Below, piece after piece: positions 25,107 to 34,629 of a stretch of DNA of 64,000 nucleotides (its first letter is position 1; every line of letters starts with the position of its first letter). The stretch comes from Mucilaginibacter terrenus (GTDB lineage Bacteria > Bacteroidota > Bacteroidia > Sphingobacteriales > Sphingobacteriaceae), in contig NZ_QWDE01000001.1 of assembly GCF_003432065.1 (NCBI RefSeq), positions 62,001 to 126,000 of the forward strand. The letters are read 5' to 3'. The notes below the pieces were generated by a model. It saw only the letters and a list, made by a program, of their open reading frames with translations. It was not told where the DNA came from and ran no database searches. A program made the translations under genes and the position numbers.

Positions 25107-27017
25107 ATGAAAAAGACCATATACATAATCATATGCTTTTTGGTGTGCTTTACAACAGCATGCAAAAAGCTGGATGTACCTCCTATCAATATCATACAGG
25201 ATAAAGACGTATTTACTAGCACCGGTGGCATACAGGCCTACATGGCACGTATTTACAGCCAGTTGCCGATAGAAGATTTCCGTTATTCACCGCAGCGCGG
25301 CCTAAATTTCTTCTGGATCATCAGTCCGTTCCCGGCCGTAACAGGCGAAGCATTAAGCCGCGATCAGAATGGTGCCATGCAGGAGAACGTGGGCGAATCG
25401 CCATGGAGTGATTGTTATAAGCTGATTAGGGATGCTAATTACTTTCTGGAGAATATGCCTAAGTATAAAAGCACTTACAGCGATGCTCAGGTTAACGCTT
25501 GGTTAGGCGAGGCACGTTTCATACGCGCACTTACGTACTTTGCGCTGGTAAAGCGCTATGGAGGTGTACCGCTGGTAGATAAGGTGCTGGAATATCCAAC
25601 CACCAATGTTGAGGATCTTAATATAGCTCGCGCATCAGAGGAAGCTGTTTACGATTTTATAGCAGCCGACCTTGACTACGCATACACCAACATGTCCGAG
25701 TCTAATCAGTCTGGCCGTGCCAACAAGTATGCAGCGGCAGCTTTTAAATCGCGGGCAATGCTTTACGCCGGCTCAATAGCTAAATACAACACAACAACGT
25801 TGGTTGATGCAGCGGGCAACAGGGTATGTGGTATACCTGTCAATAAAGCTGTTACCTATTTTAAAGCCGCTTACGATGCAGCTTTATTAGTGGCACCGAA
25901 GTACAGCCTGTATAAAAAAGCCTGGGCAGCTGGCGATAAGGAAGCTCAGTTTCAAAACTATGTAAACATGTTTTTTGATGAGACAAGCCCGGAGAACGTG
26001 TTTGTAAAAGAATACCACTATCCTGAGTCTGTTCACGGGTACGATGCTTACAATGTGCCTCGACAGCTGATGGGTGCGAACGGGTATTCTTCGGAAGTGA
26101 ACCCTACGCTAAATTACGTAGAGCTGTTTGACGGATTGCCCAGGAACCCCGATGGTACAATCAAAACTACAACAGCCGGCAAATATGATTTATATTCCAA
26201 TACCATGGACCTGTTTGCCAATGCCGAACCAAGGCTTCGTGCAACCGTGATACTTCCTGGTGATCAGTTCAAGGGACAGAGTATAGAAATTCGTCGCGGT
26301 ATTTACACAGGGCCATCAAACGGCGGTATCAGTCCGCTGCTTCCTCCTGGTTCTACGTCTAATTACCCAACAAGTAATATTGTGCAATCATCTAATGCCA
26401 ACCAAACTCCATATAAGTTACCTGATGGTAGCACACTTAATCCTGCTGGCTTAAGCGGCGTGTTCACCGGTGATGGTACATGTGCTATTTCAGGTTTCTC
26501 TATCCGTAAATGGCTTGTGCCAGATAAACCAACATCAGAAGTGCTGGAAAACCGTTCTGACCAAACCTGGATCGAAATGCGTTACGCTGAAGTATTGCTA
26601 AACCGTGCCGAAGCAGCCTTTGAACTAAGTAGTTTAGGCCAGAACGATAAAGATTACCAACAGGATGCCTATATGGACATCAACCAAATTCGTGAAAGGG
26701 CGGGAGCTACCTTACTCACAGGGCCCGGCCAGTTAACAACAGATATTATCCGTAAAGAAAGAAGAAAAGAACTTGGTTTTGAAAATAAGATATGGTGGGA
26801 TATGCGCAGGTGGAGAACTGCTGATAAAGAACAAAACTCGACTATATATCGTGTGTTGATGCCATTTTACTCGGCGGCTGACAAAAAGTACTTTTTTGAT
26901 GCGCGAACCGATGAGCGCAACGTTCGGTACACCTTTGATGTACGTTGGTACTACGAGGAGATACCAGGCGGTGAGATACAGAAAAGCCAGAAGTTAATAC
27001 AAAACCCAGGTTATTAA
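25107..27017 (+). CDS. RagB/SusD family glycan-binding lipoprotein
   Basis: This 636-residue outer-membrane lipoprotein has a signal MKKTIYIIICFLVCFTTAC and Lys-rich residues after the lipidated Cys (CKKLD), consistent with surface export. The SusD TPR-like N-terminal region (AWLGEARFIRALTYFALVKRYGGVPLVD) and the conserved C-terminal core (VLLNRAEAAFEL, IRERAG, IRKERRKELGFENKIWWDMRRW) are complete, ending in QNPGY as SusD proteins often do. It captures oligosaccharides as the lid of the SusC channel. The ATG at 25107 follows the SusC stop by 10 bases and gives the clean lipoprotein signal. Confidence 0.95.
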   Translation: MKKTIYIIICFLVCFTTACKKLDVPPINIIQDKDVFTSTGGIQAYMARIYSQLPIEDFRYSPQRGLNFFWIISPFPAVTGEALSRDQNGAMQENVGESPWSDCYKLIRDANYFLENMPKYKSTYSDAQVNAWLGEARFIRALTYFALVKRYGGVPLVDKVLEYPTTNVEDLNIARASEEAVYDFIAADLDYAYTNMSESNQSGRANKYAAAAFKSRAMLYAGSIAKYNTTTLVDAAGNRVCGIPVNKAVTYFKAAYDAALLVAPKYSLYKKAWAAGDKEAQFQNYVNMFFDETSPENVFVKEYHYPESVHGYDAYNVPRQLMGANGYSSEVNPTLNYVELFDGLPRNPDGTIKTTTAGKYDLYSNTMDLFANAEPRLRATVILPGDQFKGQSIEIRRGIYTGPSNGGISPLLPPGSTSNYPTSNIVQSSNANQTPYKLPDGSTLNPAGLSGVFTGDGTCAISGFSIRKWLVPDKPTSEVLENRSDQTWIEMRYAEVLLNRAEAAFELSSLGQNDKDYQQDAYMDINQIRERAGATLLTGPGQLTTDIIRKERRKELGFENKIWWDMRRWRTADKEQNSTIYRVLMPFYSAADKKYFFDARTDERNVRYTFDVRWYYEEIPGGEIQKSQKLIQNPGY

Positions 27018-27029
27018 TTGCGTAAAAAC

Positions 27030-27788
27030 ATGAAGAAGATATTATATGCGATAGCTGTATGCGCCATTACCCTTGCGGGAAGCTCATGCAAGAAACTTGA
27101 CAATTACGATTCGCCTAACGAAACACTTACAGGTAGCGTAATAGATGCTGGCACAGGCAAAACCCTACAAACCGAAAATGGTGGCGGCGGCACCCGTATC
27201 AAATTACTGGAGACCAGCTGGAGTGATAACCCAACGCCTTTCTATATTTCATCAATGCAGGATGGTACGTTTAACTATACAAAGCTATTCCCCGGTACTA
27301 ATAAGATAAGTGCCGAAGGCGCATTTGTACCGATGGTGCAAACCGATGGAAGTGGCGCTACGACGGTTGATAAAAGCCAGACCGTTGAGATAAAAGGCAC
27401 TACAACCGTTAATTTTTCTGTCGACCCATTTTTACGTATCGAGTGGGTAGGAGAGCCAGTGCTTAACAATGATGGAACGGTAACTGTAAACTTTAAAATT
27501 ACAAGAGGTACTAATGATCCTGCTTTTCAGCAGAATATAACTGATGTGCATCTGTTCTTGAATTCTAACAAATTTGTGGGTAATAACAATTATGACAATC
27601 GTTATTCGCCGCAGATAGATTTCAATGGATCATCTGCAAACGCGCAACTGGGTCAAACTATCTCCCTAACCACAAAGGGAGGACCACTACCAACCAAGCG
27701 CGACTATTTCCTGCGTATAGGTGCAAGGACCGATTACGGCTTGAAGTACTACAACTACACAGATGTGAAAACGATAAGTGTTCCTTAA
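27030..27788 (+). CDS. DUF3823 domain lipoprotein
   Basis: This 252-residue protein has a lipoprotein signal (ILYAIAVCAITLAGSSC) and a DUF3823 body: NYDSPNETLTGSVIDAGTGKTLQTENGGGGTRIKLLETSW followed by a beta sandwich with FNYTKLFPGTNKISAEGAFVP and a second Ig-like half ending in RIGARTDYGLKYYNYTD. DUF3823 proteins are known from SusC/D operons, especially with alpha-mannan or related loci, and are thought to be surface glycan-binding proteins; direct evidence here is only position and family. The start ATG at 27030 is 12 bases after the SusD stop. Confidence 0.92.
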   Translation: MKKILYAIAVCAITLAGSSCKKLDNYDSPNETLTGSVIDAGTGKTLQTENGGGGTRIKLLETSWSDNPTPFYISSMQDGTFNYTKLFPGTNKISAEGAFVPMVQTDGSGATTVDKSQTVEIKGTTTVNFSVDPFLRIEWVGEPVLNNDGTVTVNFKITRGTNDPAFQQNITDVHLFLNSNKFVGNNNYDNRYSPQIDFNGSSANAQLGQTISLTTKGGPLPTKRDYFLRIGARTDYGLKYYNYTDVKTISVP

Positions 27789-27857
27789 GAAATATCTGAT
27801 CTGCTTTTTCCCGGAGGACGCGTAAGCACCTCCGGAGAACTGGCTTAAACTACACCT

Positions 27858-30035
27858 ATGAAAAAGATTCTCCTAAGCATTGGCGCAATAGCATTATCTG
27901 CTGGCGTTTATGCACAACCAAAAACTGCTGCGCTACCTCAAAAGACTGCGTTCCAAACCAGCAGCCCATGGATTCCCCAAATAGACGTACGATCGGACAT
28001 CGCTATCGTTTATGGCGTGAACGATAGGCCCGGGATGACCTTTGAGCAACGTGTACAATCCTGGCGCGACCACGGTTACCAAACACAGTTCATGACGGGT
28101 ATTGCCTGGGGCGAATACAAAGACTATTTTCTCGGTAAATGGGATGGTATCAACCACTTAGGCGTAGGCCAGGTTACCGTTAAAGGTGATACTATTTTTC
28201 ATGGAAAGGATATGCCCTATGTGGTGCCGGTGAAATCGTTTGTCGAATACATGAAAACCGCGGTAATAAAAAGGGTTATAGACGCGGGTATAACTGACAT
28301 CTTTTTAGAGGAACCCGAGTTTTGGGCGAGAGCCGGTTATAGCGCGCCGTTTAAAGAAGAGTGGCAAAAGTACTACGGATTTCCATGGAAACCCCAGCAC
28401 GAATCTGCAGAAAACACATATTTATCCAGTAAACTCAAGTACCATTTATATTACGAGGCGATTAAAGAAACATCTAATTACGCCAAGGCTTACGGCAGGA
28501 GCAAAGGCAAAAGCATAAAAGTTTACATAGCCACCCACTCACTGGTAAATTATTCATCGTGGCAAATTGTTAGTCCGGAGGCGAGCCTTGCATCGCTGCC
28601 TGGTATAGATGGCTACATAGCACAGGTTTGGACAGGCACCTCCCGCGAGCCGACTTTTTACGACGGACAAAAGAAAGAGCGCGTGTTCGAGAACGCTTTC
28701 CTGGAATATGGTTCAATGGTGTCTATGACGGCTCCTACCGGTCGTAAGATGTACTTCCTGACGGATCCTATTGAAGATTGGCCGCGCGATTGGGCCGATT
28801 ATAAAAAAAATTACCAGGCAACATTTACTGCCAAACTGCTATACCCGATGGTTGCAGATTACGAAGTAATGCCATGGCCGGAACGTATTTACACCCACCC
28901 GTATAAAGTTGCTAACAGCAACGAAAAGGTATTAATACCGCAATACTATTCCACTCAAATGCAGATAATGGTGAATGCGCTTAACAGCATGCCAAAATCA
29001 CCTACTCGTGTCAGCGGAGTAAACGGAATTGGTGTGTTGATGAGTAACACGCTGATGTTTCAGCGGTTTCCTACTCATAACGGCTACGATGATCCCCAGT
29101 TCTCTAACTTCTATGGGCAGACACTGCCGTTACTTAAGCGCGGCGTGCCGGTGCAAACCGTTCACATGGAAAACCTGCAGTATGCTGCTACTTTAAAAGG
29201 TATCAAAGTACTGGTGGTAAGCTATTCTAATATGAAGCCGGTTTCTGCCGATGTGCATGCGGCTTTGGCTAAATGGGTGAAAGCGGGTGGTGTGCTTATT
29301 TACTGCGGCCGCGACGACGATCCTTATCAAACTGTGATGGACTGGTGGGATACAAAGGGTAACAAGTTTACCGCGCCCTCTCAACACTTATTTAAGCTAA
29401 TGAACATCAATGCTGCATCAGCAAAGCAGAAGTACAGCTACGGTAAAGGTACGGTATACATCATCAGGCAAAACCCCAAAGAGTTTGTGCTGGATGCCAA
29501 CGCCGATCCGAAATTCATCGATGTAGTGAAAGCCGGGTATGAACAGGACGCTAAAGCCGGTACGCTGCTGTTCAAAAACAGTCTTTACCTCGAAAGAGGG
29601 CCTTACGACGTAGTGTCTGTAATGGATGAGAACGCCGACAGTAAGCCTTACAACATTAAAGGGCCCGTGATAGATCTGTTCGATCCACAGTTGCCGGTGT
29701 TAGCCGAAAAGGTGGTAAACCCTGGCGAGCAGTCGCTGCTGTATAACGTGAACCGGATCGTTAACAAAACAAAACCACAGGTGCTGGCCGCTGCGGCACG
29801 CGCTTACGAAGAAAAGGTACAAGGCGCCAGGTACTCTTTTGTGGTGAAAAGCCCAATACAAACCCTGAACAGTATGCGTGTACTATTGCCCGGGAAACCC
29901 AATGTTATCAAGGTGACAGACAGCAAAGGGCAGCCGGTTGCTGATGTAAAAACGTCCTGGGATGCATCGTCCAAAACCGTGTTCCTGGGCTTTGCAAATG
30001 ATCCTGAAGGAATAAAGGTTGAATTAAGTTGGTAA
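27858..30035 (+). CDS. Unclassified exported enzyme-like protein with TIM-barrel and A4-type domains
   Basis: I cannot place this 725-residue protein in a glycoside hydrolase family. A signal peptide (ILLSIGAIALSAGVYAQ) precedes a probable TIM barrel (about 40-330) with strand-like segments DIAIVYGVNDRPG and ITDIFLEEPEFWARAG, in which Glu151, Glu152 and Glu154 are candidate catalytic acids. At about 385-505 a flavodoxin-like region (IGVLMSNTLMFQRFP, LKGIKVLVVSYSN, LAKWVKAGGVLIYCGRDDD) resembles the trimerisation domain of GH42-type beta-galactosidases, and a beta domain closes the protein. It sits between DUF3823 and GH92 in one operon, so it should act on the same glycan; I infer a new or divergent glycosidase. 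Confidence 0.8.
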   Translation: MKKILLSIGAIALSAGVYAQPKTAALPQKTAFQTSSPWIPQIDVRSDIAIVYGVNDRPGMTFEQRVQSWRDHGYQTQFMTGIAWGEYKDYFLGKWDGINHLGVGQVTVKGDTIFHGKDMPYVVPVKSFVEYMKTAVIKRVIDAGITDIFLEEPEFWARAGYSAPFKEEWQKYYGFPWKPQHESAENTYLSSKLKYHLYYEAIKETSNYAKAYGRSKGKSIKVYIATHSLVNYSSWQIVSPEASLASLPGIDGYIAQVWTGTSREPTFYDGQKKERVFENAFLEYGSMVSMTAPTGRKMYFLTDPIEDWPRDWADYKKNYQATFTAKLLYPMVADYEVMPWPERIYTHPYKVANSNEKVLIPQYYSTQMQIMVNALNSMPKSPTRVSGVNGIGVLMSNTLMFQRFPTHNGYDDPQFSNFYGQTLPLLKRGVPVQTVHMENLQYAATLKGIKVLVVSYSNMKPVSADVHAALAKWVKAGGVLIYCGRDDDPYQTVMDWWDTKGNKFTAPSQHLFKLMNINAASAKQKYSYGKGTVYIIRQNPKEFVLDANADPKFIDVVKAGYEQDAKAGTLLFKNSLYLERGPYDVVSVMDENADSKPYNIKGPVIDLFDPQLPVLAEKVVNPGEQSLLYNVNRIVNKTKPQVLAAAARAYEEKVQGARYSFVVKSPIQTLNSMRVLLPGKPNVIKVTDSKGQPVADVKTSWDASSKTVFLGFANDPEGIKVELSW

Positions 30036-30137
30036 ACTTTTGAGGTTGGTTTAAGTGCGGCCACTGCTACCATACACGGGCTTACCTGTGTATGGCTAGT
30101 ATGGTCGTAAATACTATAACCGTCTACATCTATATAA

Positions 30138-32411
30138 ATGAAAAGAACACTTTTAATTGTACTTGCTTTGCTGCCATTGTTGTCATCGGCACAAACCAAC
30201 ACCGCTAGCCTTGCCGATCTGGTAAATCCGTTGATGGGTACTGATTCCAAGCCCTCATTATCTAATGGGAATACGTACCCGGCAATTGCTTTGCCCTGGG
30301 GCATGAACACCTGGACACCACAAACAGGCAAGATGGGGAGTGGCTGGCAATACACGTACAACGCCGACAAGATTGTCGGCTTTAAGCAAACACACCAGCC
30401 TTCACCCTGGATGAATGATTATGGTCAGTTCTCCATCTTTCCGGAAGTTGGCAAGATCAAGCTGGAAGATGCTGAACGTGCCAGCTGGTTCTCGCATAAG
30501 GCAGAGGTATCCCGGCCTTATTACTACAGCGTGTACCTGGCAGACTACGACATTACCACAGAGATTACACCTACGGAGCGTGCGGCAAGTTTCCGGTTCA
30601 CGTTCCCAAAGAGTGACAGCTCACACATTGTGATCGATGCGTTTGACAAAGGTTCTTATGTCAAAATCATTCCTGGCGAAAACAAGATAGTAGGTTATAG
30701 TACACGCAACAGCGGTTCTGTCCCTGCAAATTTTAAAAATTACTTTGTCATCTACCTTGATAAACCGTTTACGGCATCGGCCTGGCATAATAAAGATGTT
30801 GACGAAGGTAAGCTGGAGTATACAGGCGATCACGCAGGGGCTGTGCTCAACTTTAAAACCACTAAGGGCGAAAAGGTTCATCTGCGCGTTGCATCATCGT
30901 TCATCAGTATAGAGCAGGCCGAACTTAACCTCAAGCGCGAGATCGGAACCGAAAGTTTCGCATCCACCCAACAAAAAGCGAAAGACACCTGGAACAAAAC
31001 GCTGAGCCGCTTGAAAGTGGACGGCGGCACTACCGACCAGATTAGAACTTTTTACTCCTGCCTGTACCGGATGCTGTTTTTCCCGAATCGGTTGTACGAG
31101 TTTGATGCTAAAAACCAAATTGTACACTACAGCCCTTACACCGGGAAGATTACACCCGGGTATATGTTTGCAGGTACTGGTTTTTGGGACACGTTCAGGG
31201 CGTTATACCCCTTCCTAAATCTGGTTTACCCATCCATGAGCAAAGAAATGCAGGAAGGCCTCATCAACGATTACAAAGAAGGCGGCTGGCTGCCCGAGTG
31301 GAGCAGTCCGGGTTATGCAGATATTATGGTTGGTAACAACTCTGCTTCTGTTGTAGCAGAGGCTTACCTGAAAGGCGGAAGGGGATATGATATTAACACC
31401 TTATATCAAGCCCTGCTACATGGTGCCAATAACACAGGTCCGGACGCTACAGGCCGCAGAGGAGTGGAGTTTTACAACTCGATCGGCTATGTGCCATACG
31501 ATGTAAAGATTAATGAGAACGCAGCACGTACGCTCGAATATGCTTATGACGACTTCGCGATCTACAAATTGGGTAAAGCACTTGGTCGGCCTGCATCTGA
31601 AACTGAAATCTATCGGAAACGAGCAACGAATTATAAAAATCTGTTCGACCCGCAAACCGGGTTGATGCGCGGCAAAAATAAGGATGGCAGTTTTGCAACA
31701 CCTTTTAATCCATTTAAATGGGGCGATGCTTTTACCGAGGGAAACAGCTGGCATTACACTTGGAGCGTTTTTCATGACGTACAAGGTATTATCAACCTGA
31801 TGGGTGGTAATCAAAAATTTGTAACTAAGCTCGATTCGGTATTTACATTGCCGCCCGTGTTCGATGATAGCTATTATCACTCAGTGATTCACGAAATACG
31901 AGAGATGCAGATTGCAGGTATGGGCCAGTACGCACATGGCAATCAACCTATACAGCACATGACGTACCTGTACAATTACGCAGGCCAGCCCTGGAAGACA
32001 CAACAGCACGTTCGTGATGTGATGGATAAGATGTATAAACCGACTCCTGACGGTTACTGCGGCGACGAAGATAACGGCCAAACCTCCGCATGGTACGTGT
32101 TCTCTGCAATGGGCTTTTATCCGGTAACTCCCGCAAGCGATCAGTATGTCATTGGTGCGCCGTTGTTTAAAAAAGTAACACTTATCCTGGAGAATGGTAA
32201 AACTATCAACATTAACGCGCCTCAAAACAGTATCGACAACCGGTATGTAAACAGCCTTAATGTTAATGGTAAACCGTACACCTATAATTGGTTAAGCCAC
32301 TCCGCATTGCTGAAAGGTGCTGTACTCAACTTTGGTATGTCGTCTCAGCCTAACAAACAACGCGGTACCAAGCCAACCAACGCACCTTACTCACTCACAA
32401 ACGATAAATAA
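30138..32411 (+). CDS. GH92 alpha-mannosidase
   Basis: This 757-residue exported enzyme (signal peptide LLIVLALLPLLSSAQ) is a calcium-dependent exo-alpha-mannosidase of family GH92. The N-terminal beta sandwich begins LADLVNPLMGTDSKPSLSNGNTYPAIALPWGMN; the helical barrel carries FTEGNSWHY with Glu534 and GDEDNGQTSAWY with Asp643 and Asp645. These fall one residue from the positions I recall for the acid (Glu533) and base pair (Asp642/Asp644) of the Bacteroides enzyme BT3990. Specificity (alpha-1,2, -1,3 or -1,4) cannot be read here. Operon position with GH76 supports alpha-mannan degradation. Confidence 0.95.
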   Translation: MKRTLLIVLALLPLLSSAQTNTASLADLVNPLMGTDSKPSLSNGNTYPAIALPWGMNTWTPQTGKMGSGWQYTYNADKIVGFKQTHQPSPWMNDYGQFSIFPEVGKIKLEDAERASWFSHKAEVSRPYYYSVYLADYDITTEITPTERAASFRFTFPKSDSSHIVIDAFDKGSYVKIIPGENKIVGYSTRNSGSVPANFKNYFVIYLDKPFTASAWHNKDVDEGKLEYTGDHAGAVLNFKTTKGEKVHLRVASSFISIEQAELNLKREIGTESFASTQQKAKDTWNKTLSRLKVDGGTTDQIRTFYSCLYRMLFFPNRLYEFDAKNQIVHYSPYTGKITPGYMFAGTGFWDTFRALYPFLNLVYPSMSKEMQEGLINDYKEGGWLPEWSSPGYADIMVGNNSASVVAEAYLKGGRGYDINTLYQALLHGANNTGPDATGRRGVEFYNSIGYVPYDVKINENAARTLEYAYDDFAIYKLGKALGRPASETEIYRKRATNYKNLFDPQTGLMRGKNKDGSFATPFNPFKWGDAFTEGNSWHYTWSVFHDVQGIINLMGGNQKFVTKLDSVFTLPPVFDDSYYHSVIHEIREMQIAGMGQYAHGNQPIQHMTYLYNYAGQPWKTQQHVRDVMDKMYKPTPDGYCGDEDNGQTSAWYVFSAMGFYPVTPASDQYVIGAPLFKKVTLILENGKTININAPQNSIDNRYVNSLNVNGKPYTYNWLSHSALLKGAVLNFGMSSQPNKQRGTKPTNAPYSLTNDK

Positions 32412-32423
32412 ATTCATCTATCT

Positions 32424-33557
32424 ATGAGAAAAGTACTTTATATTTTTGCAATAAGCATGTTTATTACAGCACTAGGGTGCAGTAAGGGAAACGAGGGCAC
32501 TAAACCAGCAGGGGATAAGCCAGTTAATCCACCACCTGTTATAACACCAACCAGCTTCACTGCCGCTGATGCAACCGCTGCTTATACCGCATTTAACCGT
32601 TACTTCTACGATGCATCAAAAAAGCTCTATTATGGCAGTACCAGGCGGGATGGTGTAGCAGCTATTTGGACACAGGCCATTTACTGGGACATGGCCATGA
32701 ACGTATACGAGCGTACCAAAGATCCAGCGCAACTGACCATGATCAACGACATTTACCAGGGTAATTATAACCAGTACGATGGTTATAACTGGGATAATAC
32801 CACTACCTGGTTCATCTACGACGATATGATGTGGTGGGTAATGGCGCTGGCCCGTGCCAAACAGCTTACGGGTAACGACGTATACCTGCAAAAAGCAAAA
32901 TCTGGTTTTGAACGAGTATGGAATGGCTCATACGACGCGGTTGATGGCGGCATGTTTTGGGATTTTAAGCATAGCGGCAAAAACGCTTGTATCAACTATC
33001 CAACCGTAATAGCGGCAGTGCGCTTGTACAAGCTTACCGGCGATGCAACTTATTTAACTAAAGCAAAATCTGTGTACGCATGGGCTAAAGCTAACCTAAT
33101 GGATGCCAGCGGCCGTATAGCCGACCATAAAATCGGCAACAACCCGGCAGGTTACGAAGATTATACCTATAATCAGGGTACTGCTATAGGTGCTGCGGTT
33201 ACGCTCTTTAAAGAAACTAATGACCAAAGTTATCTAAACGATGCGAAGCTTGTTGCCGATTACACCAGGAACAAAATGGGCACCAATGGCCTGTTGCCTG
33301 CTGAGGGTGACTTTAATGAGCAAGGAGTGCTGAAAACGATCTTCGCCCAATATATTATGCAGCTGATAAATGATGGTGGCCAACCGCAGTATATGGATTG
33401 GATACAAACCAACGTGAACACAGGATGGAAAAACAGGGATACCGAACGCAATTTAACTTTTCGTAACTACGCTATCCATTGCCCAACCGGAGACATACAA
33501 TCTTACGAAGCCAGTAGCATAGTAACCTTTATGCAGTTGGTACCGCCAAAACAATAA
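32424..33557 (+). CDS. GH76 endo-alpha-1,6-mannanase-like lipoprotein
   Basis: This 377-residue surface-type lipoprotein (signal VLYIFAISMFITALGC) carries a GH76 alpha/alpha barrel. The catalytic Asp pair is visible as Asp133-Asp134 in WFIYDDMMWWVMAL, with AIWTQAIYWDMAMN, CINYPTVIAAVRLY and EDYTYNQGTAIGAAV as further signatures. GH76 enzymes cut the alpha-1,6-linked mannan backbone, as in yeast mannan, outside the cell. A proline-rich linker follows the lipidated Cys. It is the last gene of the operon, 12 bases after GH92, and is followed by a probable terminator. Confidence 0.93.
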   Translation: MRKVLYIFAISMFITALGCSKGNEGTKPAGDKPVNPPPVITPTSFTAADATAAYTAFNRYFYDASKKLYYGSTRRDGVAAIWTQAIYWDMAMNVYERTKDPAQLTMINDIYQGNYNQYDGYNWDNTTTWFIYDDMMWWVMALARAKQLTGNDVYLQKAKSGFERVWNGSYDAVDGGMFWDFKHSGKNACINYPTVIAAVRLYKLTGDATYLTKAKSVYAWAKANLMDASGRIADHKIGNNPAGYEDYTYNQGTAIGAAVTLFKETNDQSYLNDAKLVADYTRNKMGTNGLLPAEGDFNEQGVLKTIFAQYIMQLINDGGQPQYMDWIQTNVNTGWKNRDTERNLTFRNYAIHCPTGDIQSYEASSIVTFMQLVPPKQ

Positions 33558-33585
33558 CCAGACTCTACAATACCTATCTATAATC

Positions 33586-33615
33586 GGGCGCTTCCATTTG
33601 GAAAGCGCCTTTGTT
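33586..33615 (+). terminator. Probable terminator of the mannan-type operon
   Basis: GGCGCTTCC and GGAAAGCGCC around 33587-33609 pair with a single-base bulge around a 4-base loop, followed by TTTGTTG. The T-run is weak. Confidence 0.5.
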
Positions 33616-33663
33616 GTAAAATTCGGAGTTGATAAAGTAATTGCAGTTAACGGCCTCTATGTA

Positions 33664-34029
33664 CTAGCTGTTAAACTCGCCAAAATGCCACAGCACTCCT
33701 GCCGGATCGTGCACAAAACACTCGCGGCCCCAATCCAGTATCCTCATAGGAGTAAGCTTTACTCCGGGATATTTCGAAGGTAGGTCAAGAACAACCAATT
33801 CGTCCCAAAAGCGGCTTACATCATCTACCTCCAAAAAGATCATTGTATTTTCGATCCAGTCTTTTTGATAGTAGTCCTGCAGGTAAAAGGCCATTGCCCC
33901 GGTTTTAAATACTGACATGTTGGGGGAAATGACAAATTCCTCGAAACCGAGATCGCGATAGAAGCTGCGTGATGTGTTGAAGTCTTTTGATCCAATGAAA
34001 GGCCGGAGTGACTTAGCTTTATGTTCCAT
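33664..34029 (-). CDS. VOC/glyoxalase-like protein
   Basis: This 121-residue protein has one vicinal-oxygen-chelate fold: LRPFIGSKDFNTSRSFYRDLGFEEFV, MAFYLQDYY, NTMIFLEVDDVSRFWDEL and the closing GRECFVHDPAGVLWHFGEF. The RSFYRDLGF and DPAGVLWHFGE words are typical of glyoxalase/bleomycin-resistance-like proteins, which include dioxygenases, isomerases and drug-binding proteins; activity unknown. The start ATG at 34029 (MEHKAKSL) fits the family; the longer frame is discarded. A perfect 8-bp inverted repeat lies 25 bases upstream. Confidence 0.85.
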   Translation of the reverse strand: MEHKAKSLRPFIGSKDFNTSRSFYRDLGFEEFVISPNMSVFKTGAMAFYLQDYYQKDWIENTMIFLEVDDVSRFWDELVVLDLPSKYPGVKLTPMRILDWGRECFVHDPAGVLWHFGEFNS

Positions 34030-34054
34030 ATGATTAGGCGTATTGCGCAAATTA

Positions 34055-34075
34055 GCAGATAAACATCTTATCTGC
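34055..34075. promoter_or_regulatory. Inverted repeat upstream of the VOC gene
   Basis: GCAGATAA (34055-34062) and TTATCTGC (34068-34075) form a perfect 8-bp inverted repeat with a 5-base centre. It is positioned to act as an operator or a leader hairpin for the leftward VOC gene. There is no T-run in either direction. Confidence 0.35.
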
Positions 34076-34204
34076 ATAACTACTATGCTTATCAACAATA
34101 AAAATAGTTGCGAAAATCAACAAATAAACTAAAAGTTAATAAAGTTTCAAACATCGTTTGCGCTAGCGTTGTTATTCTACATTATTAATCTAACTATAGT
34201 AGCT

Positions 34205-34486
34205 ATGAGCGAGTCAGTAAGAACAACCGATCACAAGAAAATTCAGAAATGGGCTGAATCACGCGGTGGCGTGCCGGCTAAAATAAAGGATACAGGTAAA
34301 GATGACGCGGACGGCGTACTACGAATACACTTTCCAAAGAATAGCGACAATGACGACAAGTTTGAAGAAATTAGCTGGGAAGACTTCTTCGAGAACTTTG
34401 ACGACAACAAACTCGACTTTTTATACCAGGACAAGAAAGCTGATGGAGAGCAAAGCACCTTCCACAAATTTGTAAACAGGGAGTAA
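34205..34486 (+). CDS. Small acidic conserved protein (93 residues)
   Basis: This 93-residue soluble acidic protein has a conserved pattern: TTDHKKIQKWAESRGGVPAKIKDTGKDDADGVLRIHFP, then EEISWEDFFENFDDNKLDFLYQDK. The family is frequent in Bacteroidota and Proteobacteria and is sometimes mislabelled 1,4-alpha-glucan branching enzyme; it is far too short and has no such domain. Function unknown. The ATG at 34205 gives MSESVRTTDHK, the usual family start. A perfect 20-bp stem-loop follows the stop by 10 bases. Confidence 0.82.
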   Translation: MSESVRTTDHKKIQKWAESRGGVPAKIKDTGKDDADGVLRIHFPKNSDNDDKFEEISWEDFFENFDDNKLDFLYQDKKADGEQSTFHKFVNRE

Positions 34487-34496
34487 GTTAAAGTAA

Positions 34497-34542
34497 GAGT
34501 CAACTTATAAAGGGCTAAATTCAGCCCTTTATAAGTTGACTC
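34497..34542 (+). terminator. Very long perfect stem-loop, probable terminator
   Basis: The arms 34497-34516 and 34523-34542 pair perfectly over 20 bases around a 6-base loop. The inner stem AAAGGGCT...AGCCCTTTAT could act as an intrinsic terminator in either direction. There is no T-run after the outer stem. Confidence 0.6.
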
Positions 34543-34629
34543 ATTTGGATAGCTTAGATTTGATACATACCTTGAAAGTTAAATGTTACTTAACAGCAAA
34601 CAGGTAATGTAATTGCAGGTTTAAGTGTA

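Noticed and set aside
34205-34486. Label 1,4-alpha-glucan branching enzyme for the 93-residue protein
   Set aside because: The protein is far too short and shows no GH13 motif.
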